A stretch of 64,000 nt of DNA, from positions 62,001 through 126,000 of the forward strand of contig NZ_SCOU01000002.1 of the NCBI RefSeq assembly GCF_005502435.1, given 5' to 3'. Position numbers and translations under genes: made by a program. Shown in pieces: positions 8,749-16,707 of this stretch. Position 1 is the first letter of the stretch. Each line of letters starts with the position of its first letter. The notes beneath the pieces are model-generated. The model ran no database searches and was not told the origin of the DNA. It was given only the letters and a program-made list of their open reading frames with translations. Origin of the DNA: Methylobacillus flagellatus. Lineage in GTDB: Bacteria; Pseudomonadota; Gammaproteobacteria; Burkholderiales; Methylophilaceae.

Positions 8749-10414
8749 GGTTGATCTCCTCCAGCGTGGTCTCGCCACGGCGCACCAGTGCCAGCGCCGA
8801 GTCCCGCAGAAAGCGGGTGTGATGGCGGATGGCAGCCTGTTTGATCACCCGGATGGGTTCGCGGGCGATGATCAGTTCGCGCAGTTCGTCGTTCAGCACC
8901 AGCAGCTCGGCGATGGCTTTACGTCCACGGTACCCGCTGCCCCGGCATTTGCCGCAGCCGCGACCGGCATGAAAGGCATAATCGGCACAGGCCTGTGCGT
9001 CCAGGCCGGAAGCCTCCAGCAAGGCGGCCTCCGGGGTCACCGGCACACTGCAGTCACTGCAGTTGATGCGCACCAGACGTTGCGCCACGATGCCATTCAG
9101 CGCGGACACAAAGCTGTACACGTCCACCCCCATGTGCAGGAAGCGGCCAAGCACATCGAATACGTTGTTGGCATGCACGGTGGTGAACACCAGATGGCCG
9201 GTCAATGCCGACTGGATGGCGATCTGCGCGGTTTCCGGATCACGGATCTCGCCCACCATGATCTTGTCCGGGTCGTGGCGCAGGATGGAGCGCAACCCGC
9301 GCGCAAAGCTCAGGCCCTTCTTTTCATTGACCGGGATCTGCAATATGCCGGGCAGCTGGTACTCCACCGGATCTTCGATGGTGATGATCTTGTCGTGGCC
9401 GTTGTTGATCTCGGAAATGGCGGCATACAGTGTGGTGGTCTTGCCGGAGCCGGTGGGGCCGGTCACCAGCACCATGCCGTAGGGCTCGTGGCTGAGTTTG
9501 CGGATGCCGCGCAAGGTCTCGTCATCAAAGCCCAGGATCTCCAGACGCAGGCCCTGCATCTGCGAGGTCAGCGATTGTTTATCCAGGATACGCAGCACCG
9601 CGTCCTCGCCGTGGATGCTGGGCATGATGGACACGCGGAAATCCACGGCACGTCCTTGTACCAGCAGCTTGAAGCGGCCATCCTGCGGGATACGGCGCTC
9701 GGCGATGTCCAGCTCGGACATGATCTTGAGGCGAGACAGCACCTGCTCCGCCGTCTCCAGCCCCTGCATGCTGCCTACCACGGACAGCACGCCGTCTATC
9801 CGGTATTTGATGGTCAGGCCGCTGGCGCTGGTCTCCAGGTGGATATCGCTGACGCCGGCCTTGAGCGCGTCATACAAGGTGGAGTGCACTAGTCGGACTA
9901 CCGGGCTGGAATCTTCGGCGATGGATTTGAGCGAGATGATTTCGCCATCCTGACCTGCGCCTGTGGCGGCCTCGTCCAGTTGTGACCAATCGGTCAGGGC
10001 ACGCTGGCTCTCTTCCTGACGTGTGAAATAGGCCTGCAGGTCACTGTGATGCACTAGTCGAAACGTGAATTGCACACGCAGTTGCTGCCAGGCCCATGTG
10101 CGTAGCGTCTGGTCGAACGGGTCGGTGACCAGCAGTAACAATGGCGCAGCAGCAGGGCGCAGCAGCAGGCATTCACGCTGCAGGCACTCGGTGAAACTGA
10201 TCAGGCCGAAATCCACCGGCCATTGATGCAGCTCGTCCATGGACATCGTGTCATAACCGGACACATCGGCTAGCCAGTGCATGAAATCGGCCTGTGCCAG
10301 GCCGGTCAGTTCTTCCAGCACCTGCACTAGCCGCCGTTTGTTGCTGGCAGCCTGTGTGCGTGCCGTGGCCAACAGGGCAGGGCTGAACAGTGGAGGGGTC
10401 AGCGGCGCATTCAT
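8729..10414 (-). CDS. gspE: Assembly ATPase, GspE/PilB family
   Basis: A 561-residue secretion ATPase. The N-terminal domain (about 1-150) is divergent. The N2 domain (SDIHLE at 189-194, GRFKLL) precedes the catalytic domain with Walker A GPTGSGKT at 319-326 and the Asp/Walker B region DPDKIMVGEIRD at 381-392. The zinc-binding Cys pairs are at 452/455 and 487/490. It powers pseudopilus extension at the cytoplasmic face. It overlaps gspF upstream by 4 bp. The tetracysteine motif and length fit GspE/PilB and exclude a PilT-type retraction ATPase, and no PilT is seen in the locus. Confidence 0.93.
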   Translation of the reverse strand: MNAPLTPPLFSPALLATARTQAASNKRRLVQVLEELTGLAQADFMHWLADVSGYDTMSMDELHQWPVDFGLISFTECLQRECLLLRPAAAPLLLLVTDPFDQTLRTWAWQQLRVQFTFRLVHHSDLQAYFTRQEESQRALTDWSQLDEAATGAGQDGEIISLKSIAEDSSPVVRLVHSTLYDALKAGVSDIHLETSASGLTIKYRIDGVLSVVGSMQGLETAEQVLSRLKIMSELDIAERRIPQDGRFKLLVQGRAVDFRVSIMPSIHGEDAVLRILDKQSLTSQMQGLRLEILGFDDETLRGIRKLSHEPYGMVLVTGPTGSGKTTTLYAAISEINNGHDKIITIEDPVEYQLPGILQIPVNEKKGLSFARGLRSILRHDPDKIMVGEIRDPETAQIAIQSALTGHLVFTTVHANNVFDVLGRFLHMGVDVYSFVSALNGIVAQRLVRINCSDCSVPVTPEAALLEASGLDAQACADYAFHAGRGCGKCRGSGYRGRKAIAELLVLNDELRELIIAREPIRVIKQAAIRHHTRFLRDSALALVRRGETTLEEINRVTFVS

Positions 10415-11598
10415 TGCAGGCTGCCTGCGAGTTCGAAGATGGGCAGGTACATCAGTACCACGATGCCGCCGATGACGATGCCGATGAAGGTCATCAGCAA
10501 GGGCTCGAACAGTCGACTAGCCCATTCGATCCAGCGATTGAGCTCTTCTTCGTGGAAATCTGCGATGCGTCCCATCATCTGGCCGATCTGGCCACTGCGC
10601 TCACCCACGCGCAGCAGACGCAGCGCTACTGAGGTGGACAAGCTGTTTTGTTCCATGGCGTGCGACAGAGGCAAGCCCTCACGCACCGCATTGCGCGCCT
10701 GTGCCAGCTGCTGTTGCAGGCGCTGGTCGAGCAAGCCGGCCACGCGGTCCAGCGCCGCAAGGATGGGGATACCCGCGTCGAGCAGCATACCCAGTGTGCG
10801 GTAGAAGCGTGACAGCTGATAGATGCGCATGCGCTGGCCCAGAAAGGGCAGTCGCCATAGCAAGGCACGCAGTGCCGCCCGCACTTCGGGCCGGGACAGC
10901 ACCAGGCTGATCAGGGCGATGCTGCCTAGTGCCAGCCAGGCCAGCAAGCCGGCATGGGCATCAACGAATACGCCCCATTGCATCAGCAGCCAGGAGGCGA
11001 GGGGCAGATCGGCCTGATTATCGGCGTAGATATGTCCGAACTTGGGTACCACATACAGCAGCAGGAACAAGACCACCAAGCCGCCCACCAGCATCAGCAG
11101 CGTGGGGTAGATGGCGGCGGCGATCAGCTTCTTGCGCATCTGGTCGATCTGCGTCTGATAACTGACATAGCGTTGCAGCGACTCCTGCAGGTTACCGCTG
11201 CGCTCGCTGGCACGTACCGTGGCGATATACAGGGCCGGAAATGCCTGTGGCTGGGATTCGAACGCTTGTGACAGATTCTGTCCCTGATGCAGGCAGCTCA
11301 CCACCTGCTGCAACACCGTGCGGTAGTCGCTGCGCTGCTCTTTCTCCAGCAGGGTTTCCAGGGTTTCCACGATGGAGAGCCCGGCAGCCATCAGCGCCAG
11401 CATCTCCTGGTTGAATAGCAGCAGCGGGAATTTGGCATGACGCCCGGCATGCAACCAGCCAGCCTTGACACTTTCCACTGCCAGCACTTCCAGGCCACGT
11501 TCGCGACCCAGTTGCTCGGCCTCGTCTACACTGCTGGCAGACAGGGCCAGCGTGACGAAGCGGCCTGCGTCATCCAGCGCCTTGAGTTGGAAGTTCAT
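10411..11598 (-). CDS. gspF: Inner-membrane platform protein GspF/PilC
   Basis: A 395-residue polytopic protein with two repeated GspF domains. The first is around 60-185 (FNQEMLALMAAGLSIVETLETL, RASERSGNLQESLQRY). The second is around 260-385 (FYRTLGMLLDAGIPILAALDRV, RVGERSGQIGQMMGRIADF). Membrane helices lie near 163-185, 215-235 and 365-385. The glutamates in the two GExSG/SERSG motifs are conserved. It is the platform on which the ATPase acts. It starts 21 bp after the GspG gene and is translationally coupled to gspE. Confidence 0.93.
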   Translation of the reverse strand: MNFQLKALDDAGRFVTLALSASSVDEAEQLGRERGLEVLAVESVKAGWLHAGRHAKFPLLLFNQEMLALMAAGLSIVETLETLLEKEQRSDYRTVLQQVVSCLHQGQNLSQAFESQPQAFPALYIATVRASERSGNLQESLQRYVSYQTQIDQMRKKLIAAAIYPTLLMLVGGLVVLFLLLYVVPKFGHIYADNQADLPLASWLLMQWGVFVDAHAGLLAWLALGSIALISLVLSRPEVRAALRALLWRLPFLGQRMRIYQLSRFYRTLGMLLDAGIPILAALDRVAGLLDQRLQQQLAQARNAVREGLPLSHAMEQNSLSTSVALRLLRVGERSGQIGQMMGRIADFHEEELNRWIEWASRLFEPLLMTFIGIVIGGIVVLMYLPIFELAGSLQ

Positions 11599-11619
11599 GC
11601 GAGTGCTAAGGCCAGTGGC

Positions 11620-12027
11620 TTACCAGTTGACGATGTCGACCGCATCGCCATCACCGCCGGGGCGGCCGTCCTTGCCATAGGAATACAAGTCGTATTCACC
11701 GTGTTCGCCGGGCTGGCGGTACAGGTAAGGGCGTCCCCACGGGTCGGCTGGGACTTGCTTCTTGAGGTAAGGCCCAGCCCAGCGTGGTTCATCAGCCGGT
11801 TTGAGATTGAGGGCGTTGAGGCCAGCTTCACTGCTCGGATAGCGGCCGGTATCCAGACGATACTGGTCCAGCGCCTTGCCGAGTGCATCGATCTGCGCAT
11901 AGGCCGATTTCACTTCAGACTTGCCGATCTGAGCAAAATAGCGGGGGCCGACGTAGCCGACCAGCAGGCCGATGATGACCATCACGACCAGCAGTTCCAG
12001 CAGGGTAAAGCCGGTGTGACGTTTCAT
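11620..12027 (-). CDS. gspG: Major pseudopilin GspG
   Basis: From the ATG at 12027 the protein has 135 residues. An in-frame ATG at 12048 adds seven. The prepilin motif is MKRHTGFTLLELLVVMVIIG. The C-terminal part is canonical GspG: GRYPSSEAGLNAL, GPYLKKQVPADPWGRPY and the calcium-loop region YDLYSYGKDGRPGGDGDAVDI. It is the first gene of the locus and the best evidence that the system is of type II secretion type rather than a true pilus. The upstream 180 bp would hold the promoter. I see no convincing PHO box there. Confidence 0.95.
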   Translation of the reverse strand: MKRHTGFTLLELLVVMVIIGLLVGYVGPRYFAQIGKSEVKSAYAQIDALGKALDQYRLDTGRYPSSEAGLNALNLKPADEPRWAGPYLKKQVPADPWGRPYLYRQPGEHGEYDLYSYGKDGRPGGDGDAVDIVNW

Positions 12028-12177
12028 AGGGGAAAGGGTCCGGTTCATGCGGCGCAGGGATTGTTTAAGTTGTGTGGCAATTTAACGTTACTTTGTTACA
12101 GGAGTTTTTCAGTTTCATGTTTAGGTGCCTGCATCGCAGCGTGAATGTCGGCGCGGCTGGGCTGCGTGGAGATGATC

Positions 12178-12198
12178 GTCAGGCCGGACTGGCCTGAC
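12178..12198 (-). other. Hairpin between the secreted-protein gene and gspG
   Basis: An 8-bp perfect inverted repeat, GTCAGGCC...GGCCTGAC, with a 5-nt loop. It starts 13 bp after the stop codon at 12211. It has no T-run, so it may be a weak or factor-assisted terminator that partly separates the alkaline-phosphatase unit from the secretion genes, or an mRNA-stabilising stem. Confidence 0.5.
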
Positions 12199-12210
12199 GT
12201 TGGCAAGGCA

Positions 12211-12912
12211 TCAATGATGGTGGTGACCATGGCCTTCCTGGGCCAGCAGTCTTTGCACGAACGGGTCGCTTTCCATGTCGCCGAAGTCGCTGGCGTCGAT
12301 GCGGTCGTATTGGTCGGTGATTGTGCTGTCGAACCAGTTCCAAGCAGCAGGCGCCTGTACATAGGTGCTCTGCAGCTCCATCACGCTGCTCAGGGCTCCC
12401 ACGCGTGTCTCCATGCGTGCCGGTAGTTGCAGCGCGGGGAGCCACCAGATGATGGTATCTGCGCCGTGCAACTTGCCTTCCAGTACCCAGGCGGTCTGCC
12501 CCAGCACCTGACGTTCACCAGTCTTCTTCAAGCTGTCGCGTTCATGATGGTCTATCAGCGTGGCGACGTGCTCCCACTCGGGCAGGCGCTTCATGGTGAT
12601 GAGTTGCCCCTGGGTATATTCGACCACCTTCTTGTCAGCCGGGAACAGGCGCTGATGTTCGATGCGGCCTTGCGCATCGCGCCGCCACAGCTCGCCCTGT
12701 TGACGCGTCTGGTTGTAGGTCTTGACCTGATCGGTTTCGCGGATCAGATACCAGTTGGCTTGTTGTTCGCCTGATTTAAGCAGGTAATGTGCGGCAACGG
12801 CAGGCATCGCCCCCTTGGCCGACTGGTTTGGCATTGCTGGTTCTGCAGATACCTGGCTTGCGCTGAACAGTAACGCGGCAGACAACAGCAGGGTATTCAG
12901 AAAAGTGTTCAT
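12211..12912 (-). CDS. Secreted protein with histidine-rich C-terminus, next to alkaline phosphatase
   Basis: A 233-residue protein. Residues 1-23 form a Sec signal peptide ending SASQVSA. The mature part reads like a beta-rich periplasmic or extracellular protein (YLLKSGEQQANWYLIRETDQVKTYN, GQLITMKRLPEWEHV, GKLHGADTIIWWLP). It ends in HGHHHH, a likely metal-binding tail. I do not recognise a characterised family. It lies 60 bp behind the alkaline phosphatase gene, past a hairpin, and before the GspG gene. It could be an accessory factor that delivers a metal to, or helps secretion of, the phosphatase. That is inference from position only. Confidence 0.75.
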   Translation of the reverse strand: MNTFLNTLLLSAALLFSASQVSAEPAMPNQSAKGAMPAVAAHYLLKSGEQQANWYLIRETDQVKTYNQTRQQGELWRRDAQGRIEHQRLFPADKKVVEYTQGQLITMKRLPEWEHVATLIDHHERDSLKKTGERQVLGQTAWVLEGKLHGADTIIWWLPALQLPARMETRVGALSSVMELQSTYVQAPAAWNWFDSTITDQYDRIDASDFGDMESDPFVQRLLAQEGHGHHHH

Positions 12913-12921
12913 GGGTGTTCC

Positions 12922-12954
12922 AAAAATAAAAAAATCCGGGGCGAATGCCCCGGA
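12922..12954 (-). terminator. Rho-independent terminator after alkaline phosphatase
   Basis: The stem TCCGGGGC...GCCCCGGA (12935-12954) has a short loop. On the minus strand it is followed by a long T-rich run (12922-12934). It lies about 20 bp after the phosphatase stop codon. Because the next gene starts at 12912, the terminator probably limits rather than abolishes read-through. Confidence 0.85.
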
Positions 12955-12972
12955 AAAACGAGGAGACCGTGC

Positions 12973-14550
12973 TTACTTCTTCTTAAAGCCGAATGCGTTG
13001 CGCATCACGTGGTAGATCCAGTTCTGTTCCATGGTGCCTTTCACCAGGTGCGACTTGGGGCCGCTGGCGTAGATGGCGACTTCTTCACCGGCGTGCGTCT
13101 CGGAACCCAGTGGTACCGTGGCCTCTTGCAGGTAGTTCAGTTGCGTGACTTGCGCCGAGGTCAGCGGGGCAGTGCGTGCAGCAGCAGCACCAGGACCGTT
13201 GGCATAGCCCAGCGTGGTGAACGGCATGTTGTCGCTGGCCAGTGCAGCTTCAGGCTGTTCGCCGTCCACGTTAGGTACTTCCTTGACCAGACCCAGGATG
13301 TCGTTGCCGCGATGTGGGTAACCGGCGATGGTGAAGGTGTGGCTGTGGTCAGCAGTGACCAGGATCAGCGTGTTCTTCGGGTCGGTCATCTCATAAGCGG
13401 TCTTGACTGCCTTGGCAAACTCGATGGCATCGATCAGTGCACGCTGGGCATTGCCCGCATGGTGCGCGTGGTCGATACGGCCACCCTCAACATGCAGGAA
13501 AAAGCCCTTCTTGTTCTGTTGCAGCATCTGGATAGACTTGGCGGTCATCTCGGACAAGGATGGCTCACCAGCGGTGTCGTTGGCACGGTCCGCTTCATAT
13601 TGCAGATGGCTACGTTCGAACAGGCCCAGCAGGAACGGGGTGTTGGCTGGGGTTGCAGCATTGAAACCGGTCTTGTCGAACACGAACTTGGAGCCGGTGG
13701 CGATCTGGTTGCGGGTGCTCACCCATTCGGCGGTCAGGTCACGGCCATCACGGCGTGCGCCCTTGCTGGAAGTGTTCTCCGGATCGGCTTGGTCGTTGCG
13801 CAGGAAGTTGCTGCGGCCACCGCCCAGCACCACTTTCAGGCTGCTACGTACGGTCGGGCTCAGCTCGATCAGTTGTGCGGCGATGTCCTTCACGCGTTCA
13901 TTGGCTGGTACATCGGCACAGCTTGCTGCGTTGGTGATGTTGGCATCGTTCTCCCAGTCACGCACCGAGGTGTGCGAGAACGTGGCTGCTGGGGTGGCAT
14001 GGGTGATACGTGCAGTGGAGACCACACCGGTGGATTTGCCTGCAGCAGCAGCCTCTTCCAGGATAGTGGGCAACGATTTCTGTGTGATCACGGAAGCGCG
14101 GCATTCACCACGGGTGGTGGTGTGGTTCACAGACAGTTGACCTTCGCGGCCCTTGTAGCCGGTGACCATGGCGGTCATGGTCGGTGCGGAGTCTGAAGTC
14201 TGCTGGTCCCAGGAGTAGGTCTTGGAAAGCGCCAGGTGTGGGAAGGTCTCGAAGAACAAGCGGTTCTCTTCACCCGGCTTGCCCTTCATTTGGCCGTCCA
14301 GGATGCGCGCAGCGGTCACGGTGGAAATACCCATGCCGTCACCAACGAACAGGATCACGTTCTTGGCTTTGCCTTGCTTATTCTTGATCTTGTTGCTGGC
14401 AACGATGAAGTCTTCACCGGCCTTGTACCAACTGTCTACGGTTTCCGGGCCTTTAACAACTGGCTCGGCGGCGAATGCCGGCAGGCTGCCGGACACCGCC
14501 ATGGTGGCGGCAACCGAGCAAGCGATGAACTTGCGTGTAAAACGGTGCAT
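12973..14550 (-). CDS. phoA: Secreted alkaline phosphatase
   Basis: A 525-residue protein with a Sec signal peptide (cleavage likely AFA|AEP after residue 27). The PhoA-superfamily metal and catalytic motifs are complete: ILFVGDGMG (Asp71), the nucleophile in TSDSAPTMTA (Ser121), HVEGGRIDHAHH at 353-364, VTADHSHT (Asp401/His402), and a late ETHAGE motif. It hydrolyses phosphate monoesters outside the cytoplasm and releases phosphate. A PHO-box-like site and a palindrome lie in its upstream region. The type II-like secretion genes behind it suggest export to the medium or cell surface, which is inference. Confidence 0.93.
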   Translation of the reverse strand: MHRFTRKFIACSVAATMAVSGSLPAFAAEPVVKGPETVDSWYKAGEDFIVASNKIKNKQGKAKNVILFVGDGMGISTVTAARILDGQMKGKPGEENRLFFETFPHLALSKTYSWDQQTSDSAPTMTAMVTGYKGREGQLSVNHTTTRGECRASVITQKSLPTILEEAAAAGKSTGVVSTARITHATPAATFSHTSVRDWENDANITNAASCADVPANERVKDIAAQLIELSPTVRSSLKVVLGGGRSNFLRNDQADPENTSSKGARRDGRDLTAEWVSTRNQIATGSKFVFDKTGFNAATPANTPFLLGLFERSHLQYEADRANDTAGEPSLSEMTAKSIQMLQQNKKGFFLHVEGGRIDHAHHAGNAQRALIDAIEFAKAVKTAYEMTDPKNTLILVTADHSHTFTIAGYPHRGNDILGLVKEVPNVDGEQPEAALASDNMPFTTLGYANGPGAAAARTAPLTSAQVTQLNYLQEATVPLGSETHAGEEVAIYASGPKSHLVKGTMEQNWIYHVMRNAFGFKKK

Positions 14551-14574
14551 GTGGATCTCCCCAATGAATAAAAC

Positions 14575-14594
14575 GTTGATGCACTTGCATCAAC
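14575..14594. promoter_or_regulatory. 20-bp perfect palindrome in the alkaline phosphatase leader
   Basis: The site GTTGATGCACTTGCATCAAC has 9-bp arms and a 2-bp centre. It lies between the PHO-box-like site and the start codon at 14550, about 25 bp before the gene. It could be a repressor operator or an mRNA leader stem. No T-run follows it, so it is not a terminator. Confidence 0.6.
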
Positions 14595-14609
14595 ACCGGG
14601 GAGCATTCT

Positions 14610-14627
14610 GAGTGAGATTTGTGACAG
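14610..14627 (-). promoter_or_regulatory. PHO-box-like PhoB site upstream of alkaline phosphatase
   Basis: On the minus strand the sequence is CTGTCAC-AAAT-CTCACTC, two 7-bp halves separated by a 4-bp AT-rich spacer. The first half matches the CTGTCAY consensus and the second is weaker. A further related half-site (CGGTTAA) lies 11 bp upstream, in phase with the 11-bp spacing of PhoB direct repeats. Control by phosphate starvation is therefore likely. Confidence 0.6.
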
Positions 14628-14755
14628 TAATTTAACCGTGGCGTGAAGCCTGCATGCAGGTTCGATGACATGGTGCCAAGGTGCACGGCGTCAGCGCGTT
14701 TTCGGGGCAAAAGCGATGCCCTGCATCGCTTTGGGGTTGCTCGTGGCGTCCGCTG

Positions 14756-15337
14756 TCAGCGCAGCAACTGCCGTCGCCGCAGCGCCAGCATCACCATCAT
14801 CAGCACGCACACCGTACCGATGGCCGCCGGGAACAGTGCCGTGGTCACCGAATAATGCTCAAGTGCCAGTATGACGCAGAGATTACGCCCGGTGAATAAA
14901 CCGAAGAACACGATGGATTCTGAATAGGGATCGACATAGGCCTTGCGCACCGTAGGTGCAAAGCCGAGCAGATCGACAGAGGTGAGGATCACCACCGCCC
15001 AGCGCGGGTCCTCGGTCCAGAACCACAGCGGCAGTGAAGATAAGGCCATCACAAAGAACAGCCAATCCAGCCGGGTGATGCTGATATCTGCACGTCGGCG
15101 GTAAGCCAGCACCGCAATGAACAGCGTCACCAGCGCCGACACCCCGATCGGCCATGCCCCTACACCGGCGCCACCTTTCAGCTGCGCAAAGAACACGATG
15201 AAGGTGGTCACCGCCCAGATGTACCAGGAAAAGATGTGCGGGCGCACCGCGCCCGTGCGGATGGCGCGGATATACGGGTAGAACGCAACAAAGGTCAGCA
15301 CGATCGCCAGCAGGCTAGCGATCTCACGGTAAGGCAT
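14756..15337 (-). CDS. Polytopic membrane protein (PQ-loop-like), unknown function
   Basis: A 193-residue protein with about six or seven hydrophobic helices and short basic loops (YRRRADIS, ALRRRQLLR at the end). The segments FYPYIRAIRTGAVRPHIFSWYIW and GFAPTVRKAYVDPYSES each contain a proline and lie in comparable positions of two halves, like the PQ-loop/SWEET fold. I infer a small transporter or sensor-like membrane protein. No substrate can be proposed. It stands alone downstream of the integron region and is likely the chromosomal border gene. Confidence 0.7.
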   Translation of the reverse strand: MPYREIASLLAIVLTFVAFYPYIRAIRTGAVRPHIFSWYIWAVTTFIVFFAQLKGGAGVGAWPIGVSALVTLFIAVLAYRRRADISITRLDWLFFVMALSSLPLWFWTEDPRWAVVILTSVDLLGFAPTVRKAYVDPYSESIVFFGLFTGRNLCVILALEHYSVTTALFPAAIGTVCVLMMVMLALRRRQLLR

Positions 15338-15426
15338 GGGCAGCTTTCAACAGGGGTCAGTGCGCCCGTTAAGCCAGGCAACAATCACTAGGGGCCAGCT
15401 CAACAACAGGCCAGCGCAACAATAAG

Positions 15427-15831
15427 CTAGCGCAACAACAGGTAGAGATTAAGCCCCAGCAGCAGGCTACCGATGCCGATTGAGATCATGGTGAGCCGTG
15501 TCAGACGTTGCCTGTGCAGCTCTACACGGCGCACCAGCAAGGTGTTCTGCTCCGCCAGTTCCTTGATCAAAGCCGTAGAGGCCTGCATCTGCTGATTGAG
15601 GTGCTGCACGCTCTCCTCCGCAGATTGTAGTCGCGCGGCGAGGGACGCGTTGTCCGAGAGCCCCGTTCTGACAGTGGCGCTGGGGCGGCTGCCTGATGCC
15701 GTGCCTGCTTTATTCCAGCGCGACACCGTGTTCCACAACTTGGCCGCACCATCGGCCACCTTGGGGGCATTATCAACCACCGTGCCCCAGGGGATGTTCG
15801 CTAGAACTGTAAGGATCGTGCCTGCCGCCAT
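15427..15831 (-). CDS. Small tail-anchored coiled-coil protein, unknown function
   Basis: From the ATG at 15831 the protein has 134 residues (MAAGTILTVLANIPWGTVVD). An open extension to 15888 adds 19 residues of doubtful value. The features are an N-terminal amphipathic hydrophobic stretch, a central coiled coil (LAARLQSAEESVQHLNQQMQ), and a C-terminal membrane helix (ISIGIGSLLLGLNLYLLL) ending in Arg. The pattern NIPWGTVVDNAPKVADGAAKLW recurs in uncharacterised bacterial proteins. No function is assigned. It follows the degenerate left end of the integron and could itself be an old cassette gene. Confidence 0.6.
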   Translation of the reverse strand: MAAGTILTVLANIPWGTVVDNAPKVADGAAKLWNTVSRWNKAGTASGSRPSATVRTGLSDNASLAARLQSAEESVQHLNQQMQASTALIKELAEQNTLLVRRVELHRQRLTRLTMISIGIGSLLLGLNLYLLLR

Positions 15832-15972
15832 AACAATCTCCAGAATTGAGGTGGTACTAGGGGAGTGTACCGACTGCCTGATAGACACGCGAGCGGGTCA
15901 GCAGTTTTCGGGGGTGAAGTTTTGGTCGAAAACGTAGCGGATCGCGCTATTTGAGTTGGTATGCAGATACCT

Positions 15973-16041
15973 GGACAACATAGTGCCAAGGTGGATGGGC
16001 ATGCTCTGTGTGAGGAATATAGACTTTAGTTTATGTTGTCA
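15973..16041 (-). other. Candidate degenerate attC-like site
   Basis: The arms GACAACATA (15974-15982) and TATGTTGTC (16032-16040) are perfect inverse complements and carry the AAC/GTT triplets in attC polarity. The total length of 69 bp is normal for attC. The inner L-box complementarity is only partial, so this may be a decayed site marking the old end of the cassette array. Confidence 0.3.
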
Positions 16042-16089
16042 GACAATCGCATGGGCGAATTTGGTGTCCGTGAAATCCGGGTTACCTCA

Positions 16090-16138
16090 GACACTATAAA
16101 AACTCAACATAGTCATAACAATGGCTGTGAATATCGTG
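16090..16138. repeat. 49-bp imperfect repeat, copy A
   Basis: It matches copy B (16708-16756) without gaps at 41 of 49 positions. The ends are inversely related (GACACTATA and, one base further, TATCGTGTC, 8 of 9), so the unit is itself an imperfect palindrome. It lies 47 bp after the stop of the lipoprotein gene. Confidence 0.75.
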
Positions 16139-16184
16139 TCAAGTCCTATTTATTAGGCTTTTGTTTGCCATTTGTTTGTTTCCC

Positions 16185-16667
16185 CTAGTTTTGATAGAAG
16201 AAGTGGCTTTTCGAAAAGCGAGGCCCACCCAAGGCATCCTGCAGTTTACAGTCATTCAGCTCGACTTCCGCGACGGATGCGGGTTGCTCGGTTAATGCGA
16301 ATCTTCGGGTAATGGTTGAGCCGAATTTTTCGTTCCATGTATCAATTCGGACGTAGGTTGGCTGCTTCAAGGTAACGTCAAAAGACTTTTTGGATTGGCC
16401 CTGATAGCGATCGCTGAGTTTTAAGTCGACTACATGCGTGCCAGCGGGGAGCTCTAAAGGCATATACCCACCGGGAGGTAGCACTGCATACTCCTTTTCA
16501 TCGACTATTACGCCTGGGGATATGAGGCTATTAGCGATCTGCATTGGTCGATACAAGTAGAGAATCCCATTCGTGGGTTCTTTGGTCACATGTAGTGTAA
16601 ATTTTGGACCTGTTGCGGCACAACCCGCAACAAGAAATGCAAGAGCAAGGGTAAGAAGACGTTGCAT
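16185..16667 (-). CDS. DUF2846-like lipoprotein, probable cassette or inserted gene
   Basis: From the ATG at 16667 the protein has 160 residues. The lipoprotein signal MQRLLTLALAFLVAGC puts the lipidated Cys at 16. The mature part resembles DUF2846-type proteins (TNGILYLYRPMQIANSLISP, VDEKEYAVLPPGGYMPLELPAGTH), a beta-sandwich found in surface lipoproteins. Its base composition is much more AT-rich than the surrounding chromosome, and two 49-bp repeats bracket it at a 618-bp period. Both point to horizontal acquisition. It may be a fifth integron cassette whose recombination sites are atypical. The function is unknown. Confidence 0.75.
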   Translation of the reverse strand: MQRLLTLALAFLVAGCAATGPKFTLHVTKEPTNGILYLYRPMQIANSLISPGVIVDEKEYAVLPPGGYMPLELPAGTHVVDLKLSDRYQGQSKKSFDVTLKQPTYVRIDTWNEKFGSTITRRFALTEQPASVAEVELNDCKLQDALGGPRFSKSHFFYQN

Positions 16668-16707
16668 GTCAAGTGTCACCTTGGTAATTGAAGTAAAAAT
16701 AGGGTAA

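Larger units (their letters stand above)
15832..16184. other. Non-coding stretch at the left end of the integron
   Basis: No credible gene is seen. The stretch contains a 9-bp inverted repeat spaced like an attC site (15973-16041) and the first copy of a 49-bp repeat (16090-16138). Base composition turns visibly AT-rich from about 16010 on, unlike the flanking chromosome. Confidence 0.6.

Noticed and set aside
8819-9892. A 357-codon frame on the plus strand
   Set aside because: Antisense to the GspE gene, whose Walker and tetracysteine motifs are clear.
12087-12105. Possible PHO box before gspG (CTGTAACAAAGTAAC on the minus strand)
   Set aside because: The repeat has 8-bp rather than 11-bp phase and the second half does not fit the consensus.
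13009-14196. A 395-codon frame on the plus strand
   Set aside because: Antisense to the alkaline phosphatase gene. No recognisable domain.
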